Source: Sphagnum compactum (Eukaryota > Bryophyta > Sphagnopsida > Sphagnales). Taken from it: DNA of 64,000 bases. The notes under the pieces were generated by a model. That model searched no databases, was not told the origin of the DNA, and saw only the letters and a program-made list of their open reading frames with translations. Shown one piece after another: positions 23,701 through 35,700 of this stretch; the stretch's first letter is position 1, and each line of letters begins with the position of its first letter. Both the position numbers and the translations under genes were made by a program. The stretch is taken from NCBI GenBank assembly GCA_965153455.1, contig OZ234496.1:16174304-16238303 (forward strand), in the 5' to 3' direction.

Positions 23701-26700
23701 GAGTTTTTTGTTATAGAGTTAGCTCTGCTATCCCATGATTTGCATTTTGATGGGTGATCAGAAGTTCACTTGTTTGTTGGGTGATGTGCAGCTCAAATCC
23801 ATTGCAAAATGTGGAGAAGACTTTCACACTATCACATGCAGATTGGGAGCTGCTTCACAAACCAAATTATGATCTGCAGGTCAAAACCAGTACCTGCAGG
23901 GCTTCTTGGTTTCCCTCTAGTGTTTCATGGTTTTTCCTTAGGTGTGCAGGGCCAGTACAACCTTCTATGGCTGAATTTGGTACACAATTGAGTGTTAAAT
24001 CTGTGACACTTAGTGTTAAGATTGCCAGGGCTAGGAATTTACAGAATTGTGCATAGGAGACACAATTGGTGTTGGTGAGAAAAAAGAAGCTGTGCAAACA
24101 TTTGTCATCTGGTAAATTGGTAAGTGTTGAAATGGTGTGCAGGTGTGGTGTGTGCTACTCACTGACAAGGTTCCTTTTCGCATGCACTGGCCTGCATATT
24201 GTGGTCTACGCATCAATTGTACTTTCCATTCCTGCCTTCCCTTTTGCTTGCATGGATTTTGTTTGCAAATGTAACTGCCCAAGATTGTGGAAACTTTCCT
24301 GATACCGCTGTTCTTACATATTAGAAAAAACTTTTGTGTAGCACACAAAGGAGTGAGTTTTGAGAACAATCAAAGTCCTGGATTTATCTGCACATATATT
24401 TGATTTTGGTTTGATGTAGTATTTGTGATGCTGTACAGATAGATCTCTCCAATTTTTCTGCACAAGTCTTGTCTTTTGACGAGGTTGGATTCTGGTGTCT
24501 GTTTTCATGTGAACAGCTGGGAGTGTCCGGGTAACCAATCGACCAGGTCAACAACTGCTGGGCACCAATGGTCGTGATGATGGCCCAGGGGTATATTGTG
24601 TTCCACTCCTAGGTCATCTTGCTGGTTCTACTGCCATGTATGATGTTAGAGATGGCCCCTATATGGAGATGATTTGCACAGATGTTTGGCAGAAGGGATG
24701 GTGGTCAATAGGTATAGATAATAGTGCACTGTGTACTGATCCCTGTAACACATCTAGGCTGTGTCATTTCCTAATGGTTTCAAATTGGCCTCCTTCTGCA
24801 GATTACAACTTACACTCGGGAAGGCCTAAACCGGTTGTTACTATCTGCATATGATGCCCGTGATTTCTGTATAGGAGTTCGCATTATTCACCGCAACTCT
24901 CTGAAGCAGGTGGGTGCAGTTTCTCCTCTTTTTGCAAACAGTTGCCTACAGTGTCCTAATTTTGTTGTGTGAAGGCAGATTTTCAACCGAACAACGAACT
25001 TCTGTAGAAGTTTATTAAATTCTTTTACCGGTGGCTGTTTATGCCAAGGTTTATGCACAATAATGTATGTACTCTCCTTGATTGGAGTGCAAGTCCTGAA
25101 AACATTGGAGACTAACTGTGATAGAAGCTTAACAGTCAATTTAACTTTTCATTGGCTTGTTTGCTGCTTTGTATGAAAGGTGATGGACTTGATCCCAGCA
25201 GTTACAAAAGGGGAGGCCTTTGAAGATGCACTTTTGCGGTTACGGCACTCCATCAATGGTGGAGGTGGTGCAGGGGGTGGGGTTGATGATGATGATGACG
25301 ATAGTGACTTGGAAGTTATTACAGAGTCCATTACTGTCACTTTACGTTGCCCTGTAAGACTTCCTTGTTGCCGGGGCACAATGTCACCTGTTGAGAAGTA
25401 CTTGTCTTTGATTCAGCTTTTCTCACCTCTCTTGATATGGGTGTCCTTACAAACAAGGAAACTGTGTTATATATTTTTTATGTTTGTCCATATCTGTGGT
25501 GGTCACAAAGTTTGAAGGCTCTTTTGTTCCCCTTATTGGGATGCATCATTAGATGCTTCAATGTCAACTACTCCATTTTATCTCAACACAATTGGGTCTC
25601 TGATTCTCTATTGTTAACCTAAGGAGGATGTGAACTTGTTCCACTATGTACATGCATATTTTGAGTACAATCAAAGGATTATATTTACTCCTATGAACTT
25701 ATAAGCTCCACATGTGTGATATTGCAACTGGTTCTTGAGCTCACAGATGAGTGGATCACGTATAAAGGTTGCGGGCCGATTTAAGCCTTGCCTCCACATG
25801 GGCTGCTTTGATCTGAACACTTTTGTGGAGCTAAATCAGCGGGCTCGCAAGGTAAGTGATGAAATCCAAGCATCTGTTGTACTTCAATCAAGGTTTAAAG
25901 AAGAATGGAGTTTCTGTGAAGTGTTTGTGAGTATTGCCAGAAAAAAGACTGTTGTAACCTCAATTTGCAATGACATGTGAATGATATCTGTTTTGCTCTG
26001 TAAAATCTTGGTGTTCATGATTGTGATCTGTGTTTGAATAGTATGAACACACATAGACAGTTTGTCACCCTGATTTGCACAGGTCATCTAACTGCTGGAC
26101 TGACCAGGATGCTTTTTTCTGTTGTGTTTGTTGGTCATCCCAGTGGCAGTGCCCCATTTGCTTGAAAAATTACTCAATTGAGTCCCTTATTATTGACCCT
26201 TTGTTCAACTGCATCACATCTGCTGTAAGTGGAAAACCTGTTTTTGCAATTTGTGTGCCTAGATGGCATATTGATTTGTGTTGTGCTTTTTGTTTGCTTA
26301 GTAGTGCAAATGGAGTTGCCTTTATGACTCTGGTTTTGTCAATTCAGATGAAACATATGGGAGAAGATATTACTGAAGTCGAAATGAAAGATGATGGCTC
26401 ATGGAGACCCAAACTGGAAGGGGAAGCCAGGCTTCAGGAACCATGGCGAACACCTCAGGGCAGCTTTGTGATTGCTGCTAATGGAAGTAACCATCATAAG
26501 CCTGTATCCTGGCAGCCACCTCTCATGCCTGTGAAAGTGGAAGAGGGTTTGTCTTCTCATGAACAGGCCTCACTGAAGCTTGGGATGAAACGTATGCACG
26601 ATGGTGTTTGGGCAATAAATGGCCTCAAACACCCTAATGGCTGGGCAGATGCAGGTCCCAGTAAGCGTTTAAAACCAGTTGCAAATATTTCTAGGAGTAC

Positions 26701-29700
26701 TGATGTTAATGAAGAGCAAGAGGATGGTGACCGCAGTGTTAACCAAGAGGCAAGTGAGAAGGCTGCTGAGTATTCAGATGATGGAGATGAAGTGGAATTC
26801 CCAGTCAAAATGGGTGATGCTTCAACAGGGATGTGGCAAAGCACTGGTGGTGATGTAGCAAATGGAGATACTGATGTCATTGTGTTGAGTGATACTGATG
26901 AGGAGGAAGCTGGTGAGGACACAGTCTTAGGTTCTTCAGGGGCACCAGTGTACATGGGATCTGATGGCCTGGGTCATGGTACTACTCAATCCCCAAATAT
27001 TGCAGCAGAGGACTTGCATGACTTGCATGCAGAGTCACCAGGTCTGGCTCTTGCTCCAGATAGTGAAACAGGATTGGCATTGAGCTCAGGCTCCCTGCAC
27101 TTCAAACATCTACCAGGCACAAGAATGGACAGTTTTACCAATAATGAGGAGGGTCTGGGCCTGCAATTGGAAAGCAACAATTTCTGGTCCTCCCAAATGC
27201 GAAATATTTCAAGTGGCCCTTTTGGCTACTATGGTGGTTCTGACCCACCAACTATCAGCCATCATCCTCTTCCCACCCGACCCACACCAGTCCAAGTAGC
27301 GGCAGGGATGGGATTTGCACTGCCATCTCCTCCTCCGCACAGGGAGGATTCTATCAGGGGTTCAAGCTGGAGAAGGTACAGTCAGCCATCTCATTCACTC
27401 CCTTACGCAAGTGCTGAGCACAACGGTGGTGGGAGTAGTGACAGTGGAAGGGGGGCTTCACCATCAGAATCTGCATTGTACCTGTTTCTCCCTCCTCAAC
27501 CAGCTCGTGTTCCGGTAGTTACCCATTATCCATTGAATTTTGTTTACTATGTCTACTCTTTTTTTTTCCCCACACTTGCTGTAGGCAGCCAAAGTTATAT
27601 CACCATTTGGAATGTTAAGATTCTTTCTGTCATTGCTTTTAATTTTGTTTTTATCTTTTCCATACATGAAAGGAATTTAGTGTTATGCTGTATGTCAATG
27701 AGATGTGACAGAGCCTTCAAAGTACAGAGTGCAGCAGTGGAATATACTGCTAGCAGTGGCATGCTTGAGTCTTCCTGTTGCTTTCAGACAGACAGAAAGT
27801 CAGGATATGGGTTTATGTACAATTGTTGTCCTGAAATTATGAGCAGATTATATGTACTTTTATACACCCACGGTCAGGAGCTGATCAAAGTAATGGCAGC
27901 CAGTTGCCATTTGTGAAGGTGATGATCTGATATGTTGTGAGTGGCACTCGCAAGGTTATGACCAATTGCATGCTTGATACGTTTGGTTTGGTTTTGGTTA
28001 GAACTGACAAAATAGATGGGTTACCTTCAAAGTGTTATTGTGGAGTTCTTCTCTCTGAGATGTCATAGATATGTTTTCGAGTGGCTGAAGCAGATGTTCT
28101 GCATCTGTGTTTCTGGATTGCTAGCCAACATCATGACTTAATCTTCCCATTGCTTCCAGAAACACAAAAAAAAACTCAGGACACTGATTTTGTATGATGG
28201 TTTGACCAACGTTTTAGGCAGATTTTGAGACACTTATCTGCACCCACTGTTGGGAGCTGATGAAGTCATCAGGTAGTCATGACAGCTTGTCACTGCTATT
28301 TGTGATGAAGGTGATGGTCTGACATCATGTGAGCAACTCTCATAAGGTTATGACTGCACTCATTGTGATGTCACCTTCAAATTGTTGTCAAGTTTTCTAT
28401 GCAATTGCATAGATATGTACTGCACAGTGTTTTTCTTTCTGGTGAATTATCACCAGATTTCTACTTTTCTAAAAGGCAGCTACCATTAAAATGGGAAAAA
28501 GAGGGGCTTAATCATTAAAAATTGCTTGAAAACTGATTTTTTGCGGAGGGTGTCATCACATTCATCTCTACTGGCTACAGCTTAAGAGTTCCTTGAAATA
28601 ATGTTGCCAGTTAAGTTGATATCTGCCTAGGGATGCTTGCCACCCCAGCTCCATCAGGAAATTGAAAAAAAAAACAGTGGTACTGCATTCAAGTAGTCAC
28701 CGATGATGTGTTGAAAGGATAGGTTCAGGGTGCTGGAGTCCCCACCACTCTCTATGTACCCTCTTCGTGACTTTTGTATTCATTGGCAACATGTTACTGT
28801 TCATGGTCCCTGAACAAGTGAGGGATTGTCACTGCTGTTCGTACTGCTAGTTTTATTGTTCTTTTTGATCTAGTTCTTCCCTCCTGTGTTTTTCTTCTTC
28901 CTGTTACTTCAGTCCTTAACTGGGAGTGTTATTTTTTTCTTTTGGTACCTAGAAGGAAAAGTTTTATGCCTGGCCCTGGTTCCTTAATCATGAGTGTGAA
29001 GATTTCTCAACACTTGTGAGAGTTAATTTACTGCAATGGTGAGGAAAAAATTGAGTTCTCAGGTGGTTTTGTGCAGGTCCAATCCAACTCTCAGGAGGCT
29101 TTGATGGCAGAGGAGGAAGAGATGGACAATACATGGTTCTCACTTAGTCTAGGAGGAGGAGGAAGAAATGGAATAGATTCCGCTCTTCCTTCACATATTC
29201 CGAGCTCTCCATCGCACGATGTTTATGGTCCTCCCCTAAAAGCAAGAGGTGGCCTGGATACTATTTCCAGCACAGGTCTCTCATGGCTTTAATCTCTTGT
29301 CTTCCCTTCTATGTTTTTATTGGTTGACTTTGAGAAGGAATGATCCTGATCTGAATATGGCTACTATTTCGAAAATGGCTATCTGAAGAGGCTACATGAT
29401 TTGATGTTAGGGATGTTCATGTCATGGTTTGTCAGAAGATGCCACAGTGTATGATAACCTACAGTAGGTTTGGGGAGTGTGAATGGATTGGCTTGAGTTG
29501 GTATCCATGCAGGTCATAAATATCAGTTGTGACAATGTTCAGTGCAGTTGCAAGAATATGCTTTAAATGCCAGCTGCTGCATATAGCAAACTAACATCCA
29601 GCTGTATGCTTGGTTGGTCGGGGCAGTGCTATTCGGGATGAGCGGTAATGGAACAGCACAGGCACGCCTATTCAACTCGCAAGGGTCAGGTCACAGCCGA

Positions 29701-29799
29701 AGTATGTTTGTGCGCAATACTATCCCTGCAAGGCCTCGTAGTAGCCCACCAGACCGACGCTATCATCAATTTCGTGTTGCAGATTCAGACTCAGAGTAG
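20761..29799 (+). CDS. SIZ1: E3 SUMO-protein ligase SIZ1 (PIAS family), complete, 17 exons
   Basis: SIZ1 attaches SUMO to nuclear targets in stress, phosphate, ABA and flowering responses. Exons: 20761-20787, 21135-21215, 21646-21709, 22042-22108, 22382-22556, 22765-22898, 23171-23239, 23792-23879, 24143-24218, 24517-24590, 24802-24909, 25180-25353, 25747-25851, 26144-26224, 26348-27514, 29077-29275 and 29627-29799. They join in phase into 953 aa, close to the usual plant length. Domains in order: SAP (about 11-45, [20 protein letters not shown]), PHD (about 123-180, starting RCPCGNSVD), PINIT region (about 206-321), SP-RING (about 377-440, KPCLHMGC and [11 protein letters not shown]), acidic SUMO-interacting motif [10 protein letters not shown] (about 618) and a C-terminal [10 protein letters not shown] segment (plant SXS-type). 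All introns are GT-AG. Intron 15 is 1.56 kb; the rest are short. Intron 14 is 123 bp and open in frame. Confidence 0.96.
23433..23740 (+). repeat. SIZ1 intron repeat, copy A (intron 7)
   Basis: The longest copy of a repeat that recurs in intron 15. It starts CAAGTAGTCACC, passes through a TTCAGGGTGCAGGAG block, and has a core CACTGCTATTTGTGGTGAAG then GTGATGATCTGA. It ends near a TACCTTCA motif. The copies at 27850-28050 and 28215-28400 match its second half; the copy at 28690-28850 matches its first half. Confidence 0.7.
27850..28050 (+). repeat. SIZ1 intron repeat, copy B (intron 15)
   Basis: Matches the second half of the intron-7 copy: CACCCACGGTCAGGAGCTGA, then TTTGTGAAGGTGATGATCTG, then GCAAGGTTATGACC and a TACCTTCAAAG tail. 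Confidence 0.65.
28215..28400 (+). repeat. SIZ1 intron repeat, copy C (intron 15)
   Basis: Matches copy A closely at CACTGCTATTTGTGATGAAG followed by GTGATGGTCTGA, with the same CACCCACTGTTGGGAGC and AAGGTTATGAC landmarks. Confidence 0.7.
28690..28850 (+). repeat. SIZ1 intron repeat, partial copy D (intron 15)
   Basis: Matches the first half of copy A: TCAAGTAGTCACC, then ATAGGTTCAGGGTGCTGGAG and a CCCCACCAC-type block. Its second half is diverged or missing, apart from a GTCACTGCTGTT segment. Confidence 0.6.
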
Positions 29800-32700
29800 G
29801 CCTTGCCTCTGAATTACAACAAACAGGCTGTGGCCTATATGTCTGAACAAATAACTGGTTTGTGCCTCCCACTTTGATTTACTGTGCGGTACAGCACGTT
29901 GTCAGTATCACCTGATTGCACCAGAATGGACTCTTTCGTGCAATTCCAATTGAAGGCCCTTGTGTTTGATTCTTCTGCTATTTAACAAAACCTCCTCCTA
30001 CAATCTTGCAGGACAAAACAGAGTGTTGGCTTCATATATGTTGCTCTCCAGTTGTCTTGTTGGACTATGCATGGGCTGGTGCACTCGTTCTGTTCTGTTT
30101 CCATTTTGACGCAGCTAGTTCCCTGAATTTTGCATTGAAATCTCAAGGCAGCTAAAAATCAGGTGAGCAGGTTTTCCACATGCTTTTATGCAATAGGGAC
30201 TTAAGAGTCATTTGTTGTCAAGCAGGCTTTGTAATGAAGTTCACCTTAGGCAGGTCTCATCATCACATTGTTGGCCCATTTCAAGGGGGAAACTTATTTT
30301 GGTTTGGTCCTCTCTTCTTAGATGGGGAAGATGTGAATTCTTCACTGGCATACTGCATCACTGTCAAAGTTTGCATATAGAAAGAGGACAGCAGTTTTGG
30401 CTGACCAGTTTTCTCTTTTTGTGACATATTCAGAGCATCTTAAGGAGGCACTGGCCAAGTTTCACGTTCATAGCTTTCATATTTGTTATGCCCATTAATT
30501 TTCTGAGTTAGACACACTGACAGCACAGTGACTTAAACTTTGAAGTGTGTGACCTTGCAGGCTTGCCCAACACCTACATTGGATTCAAAGCTGATGGGAA
30601 ATCAGCGTTTGGTGCCTCAAGTTACATTCTCTTGGAGTACGGGCAACTTACTGGAGTTGGAAATGTGTCCAAAAAACTTCATTTAATGTTGTCTGTTGGT
30701 CTGATGTCTTCACCACCTCTGTATCTAGCTCATGATCAGGAGGCCTCTTCAGCTCACTCTAATGGGCATAGGGTTTAGGGTTAGGGTCAGTACTAGGTGA
30801 ACATTATAAATTGTTTAGATCAGTAGGTATTTTACCATCACATTCTGAGAACCACTCCGAAAGCTTCTTTTCTAACCCAGTGAGCTCAGGATGTTAAGTC
30901 TAGTGATGGTACTTGAAAATAAGTTATGGAGCAAAGCATGACATATATCTTTCTGTTATCAGTGCAAATCCCCTTCAGGCAAATGTACTTGATAATTAGC
31001 TGCCAGGTGGATGTGGCCATCTGCCCCATTACTGAGTGTAATTGTAAAGAACCTGACCATTCATTTGTCAAAATTATCTCTTCTTTTAATGCATGTTCAA
31101 ATGACTTACCTTGTTGATTTGTGGGGGGGGTGTTCTTCAGAAGCTTCATCACAGGGTCATGGAAATGCCACCCACCTACTGGTGAGGCATACACAGTGGC
31201 ATAACTAAGGAAGATAGATATGTATGCAAGTCTTCTGCATAGGAGTAGGTGATCATCCCCAGGAAATAGGTGTTGACATGTTTACTGAAACTCAAAACAT
31301 GCTATTGGGTGCATGAGAATGTTCTAAATTGGAGTGCAGATGTATTTGTTCAACTTGATTTCAAATCCTAGAATGGCTAACATACCGGGACATTATTGTT
31401 GGTGGTACAAGGAAACTCTTGCCATTCCCAACTATGATGTAAGATTCTTAGTGAAGGAAAGGGTTTAATATATTTGTACCTATGCTTTGTGTTGCAGACT
31501 ACTATGTTCTCATGTGCCCAAATTTCTGCTGCACCCAAATGGTAAACATTCAACGACACATTGTCAGGGGAAGTTCATATCATTAACATGTCAGGGACAG
31601 TACAAGGACTAGAAAAGGAAAATGTGAAGTTATTGTTATTTACATGTCAGGGAAAGTTGAAGGACTAGAAAGAAAACTGTGCAACTGCATTTCTATGTTT
31701 TCATCCTTGCTATTGGCTACTCAAGGATTTATTAGTTGGAATGAGATCTCTCTAAAACTGCAACATCACAATATTAACTCCTGATCTGGGGTAGCTTCAG
31801 AAGAAGATGAAGCAACACCTGATTGAGTATAGCATCATAAGACAGCAAAGCAACACTTCATTGGAGGGTAGTATTGTAAGAAAGTGAGGCAACACATGAA
31901 CTCTCTGCTTGTGAAATGCCTTGTTAGGGTTACCTTCAATGAAAGGATGACCCACTTTGGGATGTGATATGGTGGGGTTCTTGAGTCTGCTCTATGTGTG
32001 GAGAATATGGGAGAATGTGGAATGGGTGTGTGAAAAATGTAAGGTTTCTACACTTGGTGCTTAAAATGACTCCCCTGCTATTCAATCAATTGCCACCCTA
32101 CTCCACAAAGCAAAATGCATGGGAGGAATATGCGAAACATTATTGTTGAAATCATTACAATAGTTTTAATGTAAAGTTGTAAATATAGAGAATGTGATGA
32201 TGTTTCAGAATTTTGGGAACAATTGTGTTTTACATATAGCCATGGCATGCATTTAGGGCATGTGTCCCCAGGACCCTGCCATCAGGCATTGATAATATGA
32301 TGAATACCATGCCTGCTCCCCAGCACCTTCTCTAATTTAAGGGAGGGCAGCAGCCTGAGGGTGTAGGCCCAAAAATTTGAGAAGGGCAAAAGGAGCAGGG
32401 CTTCCTCAGCATTGAGCATGACATTCTCCTTTGTTGAATGGTGGAAGGTGTGAATGTGAGCAGCAGAATGTTCTGCTAATTGGCAAACAGATCGATGGCT
32501 GGAATCATCATAGGGGAGACAAAAAGGGAAGGCCAAAGGCCAAAAGACAAACAGCCCGCAGGAACCAATAAAAGAGAATGATGTATGCAGTGTTGCCATG
32601 TTTTTCAACACAACTAAGGTAGATAGGCCAGTGAGCGAACACTTAAGAAGTCAAAGGAGGTCGAACCCTCGTACATTGTTCTTCTGCTTCTGAAGCTTCT
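29800..32700. other. SIZ1 3' region and unannotated spacer
   Basis: The first several hundred bases probably contain the SIZ1 3' untranslated region. Short open frames (for example 30545-30778 plus and 32282-32611 minus) show no recognised domain. Two plant telomere-type units are embedded at about 30769-30786 (see separate entry). Nothing else can be supported. Confidence 0.5.
30769..30786 (+). repeat. Short telomere-like motif
   Basis: AGGGTTTAGGGTTAGGG, combining the plant unit TTTAGGG with one TTAGGG unit. It is too short for a true interstitial telomere array; similar two-unit motifs occur near 7228 and 39442. Confidence 0.5.
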
Positions 32701-35700
32701 AGAAAATTTGTAGCTCTCCATCTAGCGCTTCTAATGCTGCAAACATTTCTCAATTCGGTAAAGGAATGGGGAACATATGGGGTGTTTGGTGTAAGGGGGT
32801 GTTCAATGTTCGATGATGAGTGAATTAAAATAAATTAAGATTTCGAGCTTAAAATCTTTGATTGTTGCATCTTTGCCTCTGGAATGCAAAGACATTTTGT
32901 AAAGCCTTAGTTGGTGCTTCCATTAGGTTTTAAATCACTCAAAACACACTGAAAATGAGGAAGATATGGGGTGGAAGTAGAGAGGGGTCTAGAGCTACTT
33001 TTTCAAAAAAAATTGAAGCAAATGATCATTTGTCCTCTTCCTGTGTTTTCTGTGTTGTTCCTTTACTTCTGACGCTTAAAGAACATTTGTGCCCCTCTAT
33101 TTGCACGTCCAATGACATGAAAATCATTCAATTTGATTAACAGATGAAGAAAATATTGAAAAGTGTTCAATGATAGGTATGTGTCCCGTGATGGGTGGTT
33201 CAACTCTAATTAATGTGGCTACCAATATTTTAAAAGTAATGATAACTAGTTGTTTCATGTTGCATCAAAACATTGAAGGTTAGAATATGATGGCTAATGA
33301 GGATTAGGGTGGACTTAAAGGTTACTAGGGGAAAATTTGACATTGTTTCATGCATGCTTGATGGAATGCTTGGTGGCTGCTTCAAAACTGACTTGCTCAA
33401 TTGATGAGGCTTGGATGTAGAATATTATAATGTTTATTATGCTGACAACTTGCCTTGTAAGTCAATATTTAGCGGGTTTTTGTGTGCATGACCTGTTTAT
33501 TGGAATATTATTAGTTGCAATGCATGTGGTTTCCATGGGTGTGGGATGGGGGATACATATTTCAAAGTTTAATGACATGAAAATTAGATGAGATCATTTT
33601 ACTCATGCATGAATTAATATTGTGAGAAATTTCCACCCATTTTAAAGAGAGGGAGATTAAATGGGAAAAAGGAAAGTATCCACCCACACCAAAGAAGAAA
33701 GAGTAATGGAAAGGAAATTGTCCATTGCCTCCAAAGAAGAAAGAGGTTGAAGGAGAAATAAATAAATGTTCACCTATTTCAAAGAAGGAGGAGGTTGATA
33801 AGTAAGTCCTTAAGGCACAAAGGTAAGATGGGAAGTACCTTTGTAAAGGGACATGGTAGGTCTATAGGTAAGTATGAAATCATCACATAGATAACCAAAT
33901 GTACATAGCTTGTTGTAAGTATATAGATGTTGAAACTCTTGTTAGATGTGTGGTGTAGGCAAAAAAAAATTTCTTGCAAAACATTTAATATTTTGTTGTT
34001 AAGGTTTTAAAAAGATGGTGATGCTTTATTATACCAATAATCATAGCCTTGACAATGTTTTTCTTTCTAATTTTGTGATTGTGCCCATTCACACAAAATC
34101 AAGTTAATTTGTTAAGTGGATTAAAAAAGTGACATTTTAGAACATTCCTAACATTTTAGGGATTCATCATTAAACGTAAATGGCCCAATAAGGTACTTAA
34201 ACAATGCATCTCATTTATGGATGTTATATCACAATAATTATTCTTCATATGAATGGTTTTATTATAAAATACATGTAGAAGGTATTTCCCCTTGTAGTCC
34301 ACAACAATTTGATATTTATACAATATTGCCACAATACATGGAAATACATAGATGTATTTCAAACATTCTTGTGATGTGTTTGCTCAATATTATAAGATTT
34401 CAATGTCAAAAATTCATTACCACACATTTGACATTGCTTTACATGTAATATTTTGTTCCAGAACATGCACAAAAAAATGTCATAGGGTAATACTTTTGTG
34501 ACATTCAAGGAAATTATGACACAAATTGGCCAATAGGGAAATATAATTTGAGTTTATTTGTTTGAAAAATTCCAATGTGATTAATAATGCCAATTCACTT
34601 GATAATGACAAATGTCAAGTGAACTAGTCCCAATTTCCCAAATTAATATGCCTCAATGTTTTGGTGCTTACGTGTACCTTATTTGAAACACTAGTGGCAA
34701 TTTGTCATATATCACATGATGAAAGTGAAATGTTGATAACTTCTTACCAATAGTCAACATCTTCAATAGTTAAACACATGCCAAACATGGTGTAACAATG
34801 TTTCCTTTTGCAATATAACTTTTGTTCAGGTTCAAGGTGTTTCAATGAGAAGACCATGTTGTGATTGAATAGGCTTTGATAAAGATGTTATGTGAAATAC
34901 ACATTGAACATTTACAAATACAAGACCATATGACCATAACAAGTATGTATTTATGTAAGTCAATTGTTTTTATCATGGATGAATCTAACATTCATCCCAA
35001 TCTTAAGTCATAAAACATATATAATAAAAAATTATTTCATGTGATAATCCATGTAGTTGAACTCATTGTTTATGAATGTTCATTTTTTAAATCATCATTT
35101 AGGGTTTTTTTCAAGGATCCATGATTTTTTATTGGAATCCAAAATGGAAATTCTAAAAAGATCATAGAAGCAGTTAAATGTTTTTATAAGACTATTAGTT
35201 CTTTGCAAGGTCTTTCAAGAAAACTATCAATTCTTGGATAGAACTAGAACCATAGGGTCTTTGACATTAATTATTTTTGAACAATTGAATCCAAAGGTTG
35301 TTTTATTTTTAAAATTAAGAAAAAAATGGAACTACAAATGATCCATAAAGTCCCCCTATTATGGGATGAAATTTTAAAATTTTAGTTGAACATGAGATGA
35401 AACACCTAAAAGGTGCCAAAAATTTACAAAAATAAATAACAAGGTGCAAAACTAGTTTTTGCATCAAAATTGATAAAAAAAACTATTGGTCCCATATTTC
35501 ATTTCTTTGCCATTTTTGCATGAACAAGATAACATGCAAGCAATGTGGGCTTTCTTTTTCTATGCAAGTTTATTTACAATGTGAATGTGTGAGAATGTAG
35601 AGAAATAAAGGAGTGAGAAAATAAGCCCAATGGGAATTCGTTGTTTAATTTTTAGATTGTGTTTGTGAGAGCAAAAGGTTTGTGCGTGTGAAGGTTCCAT

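Noticed and set aside
32650-32680. tRNA T-arm-like GGTCGAACCCTCG
   Set aside because: No matching acceptor stem, D-arm or anticodon arm around it.
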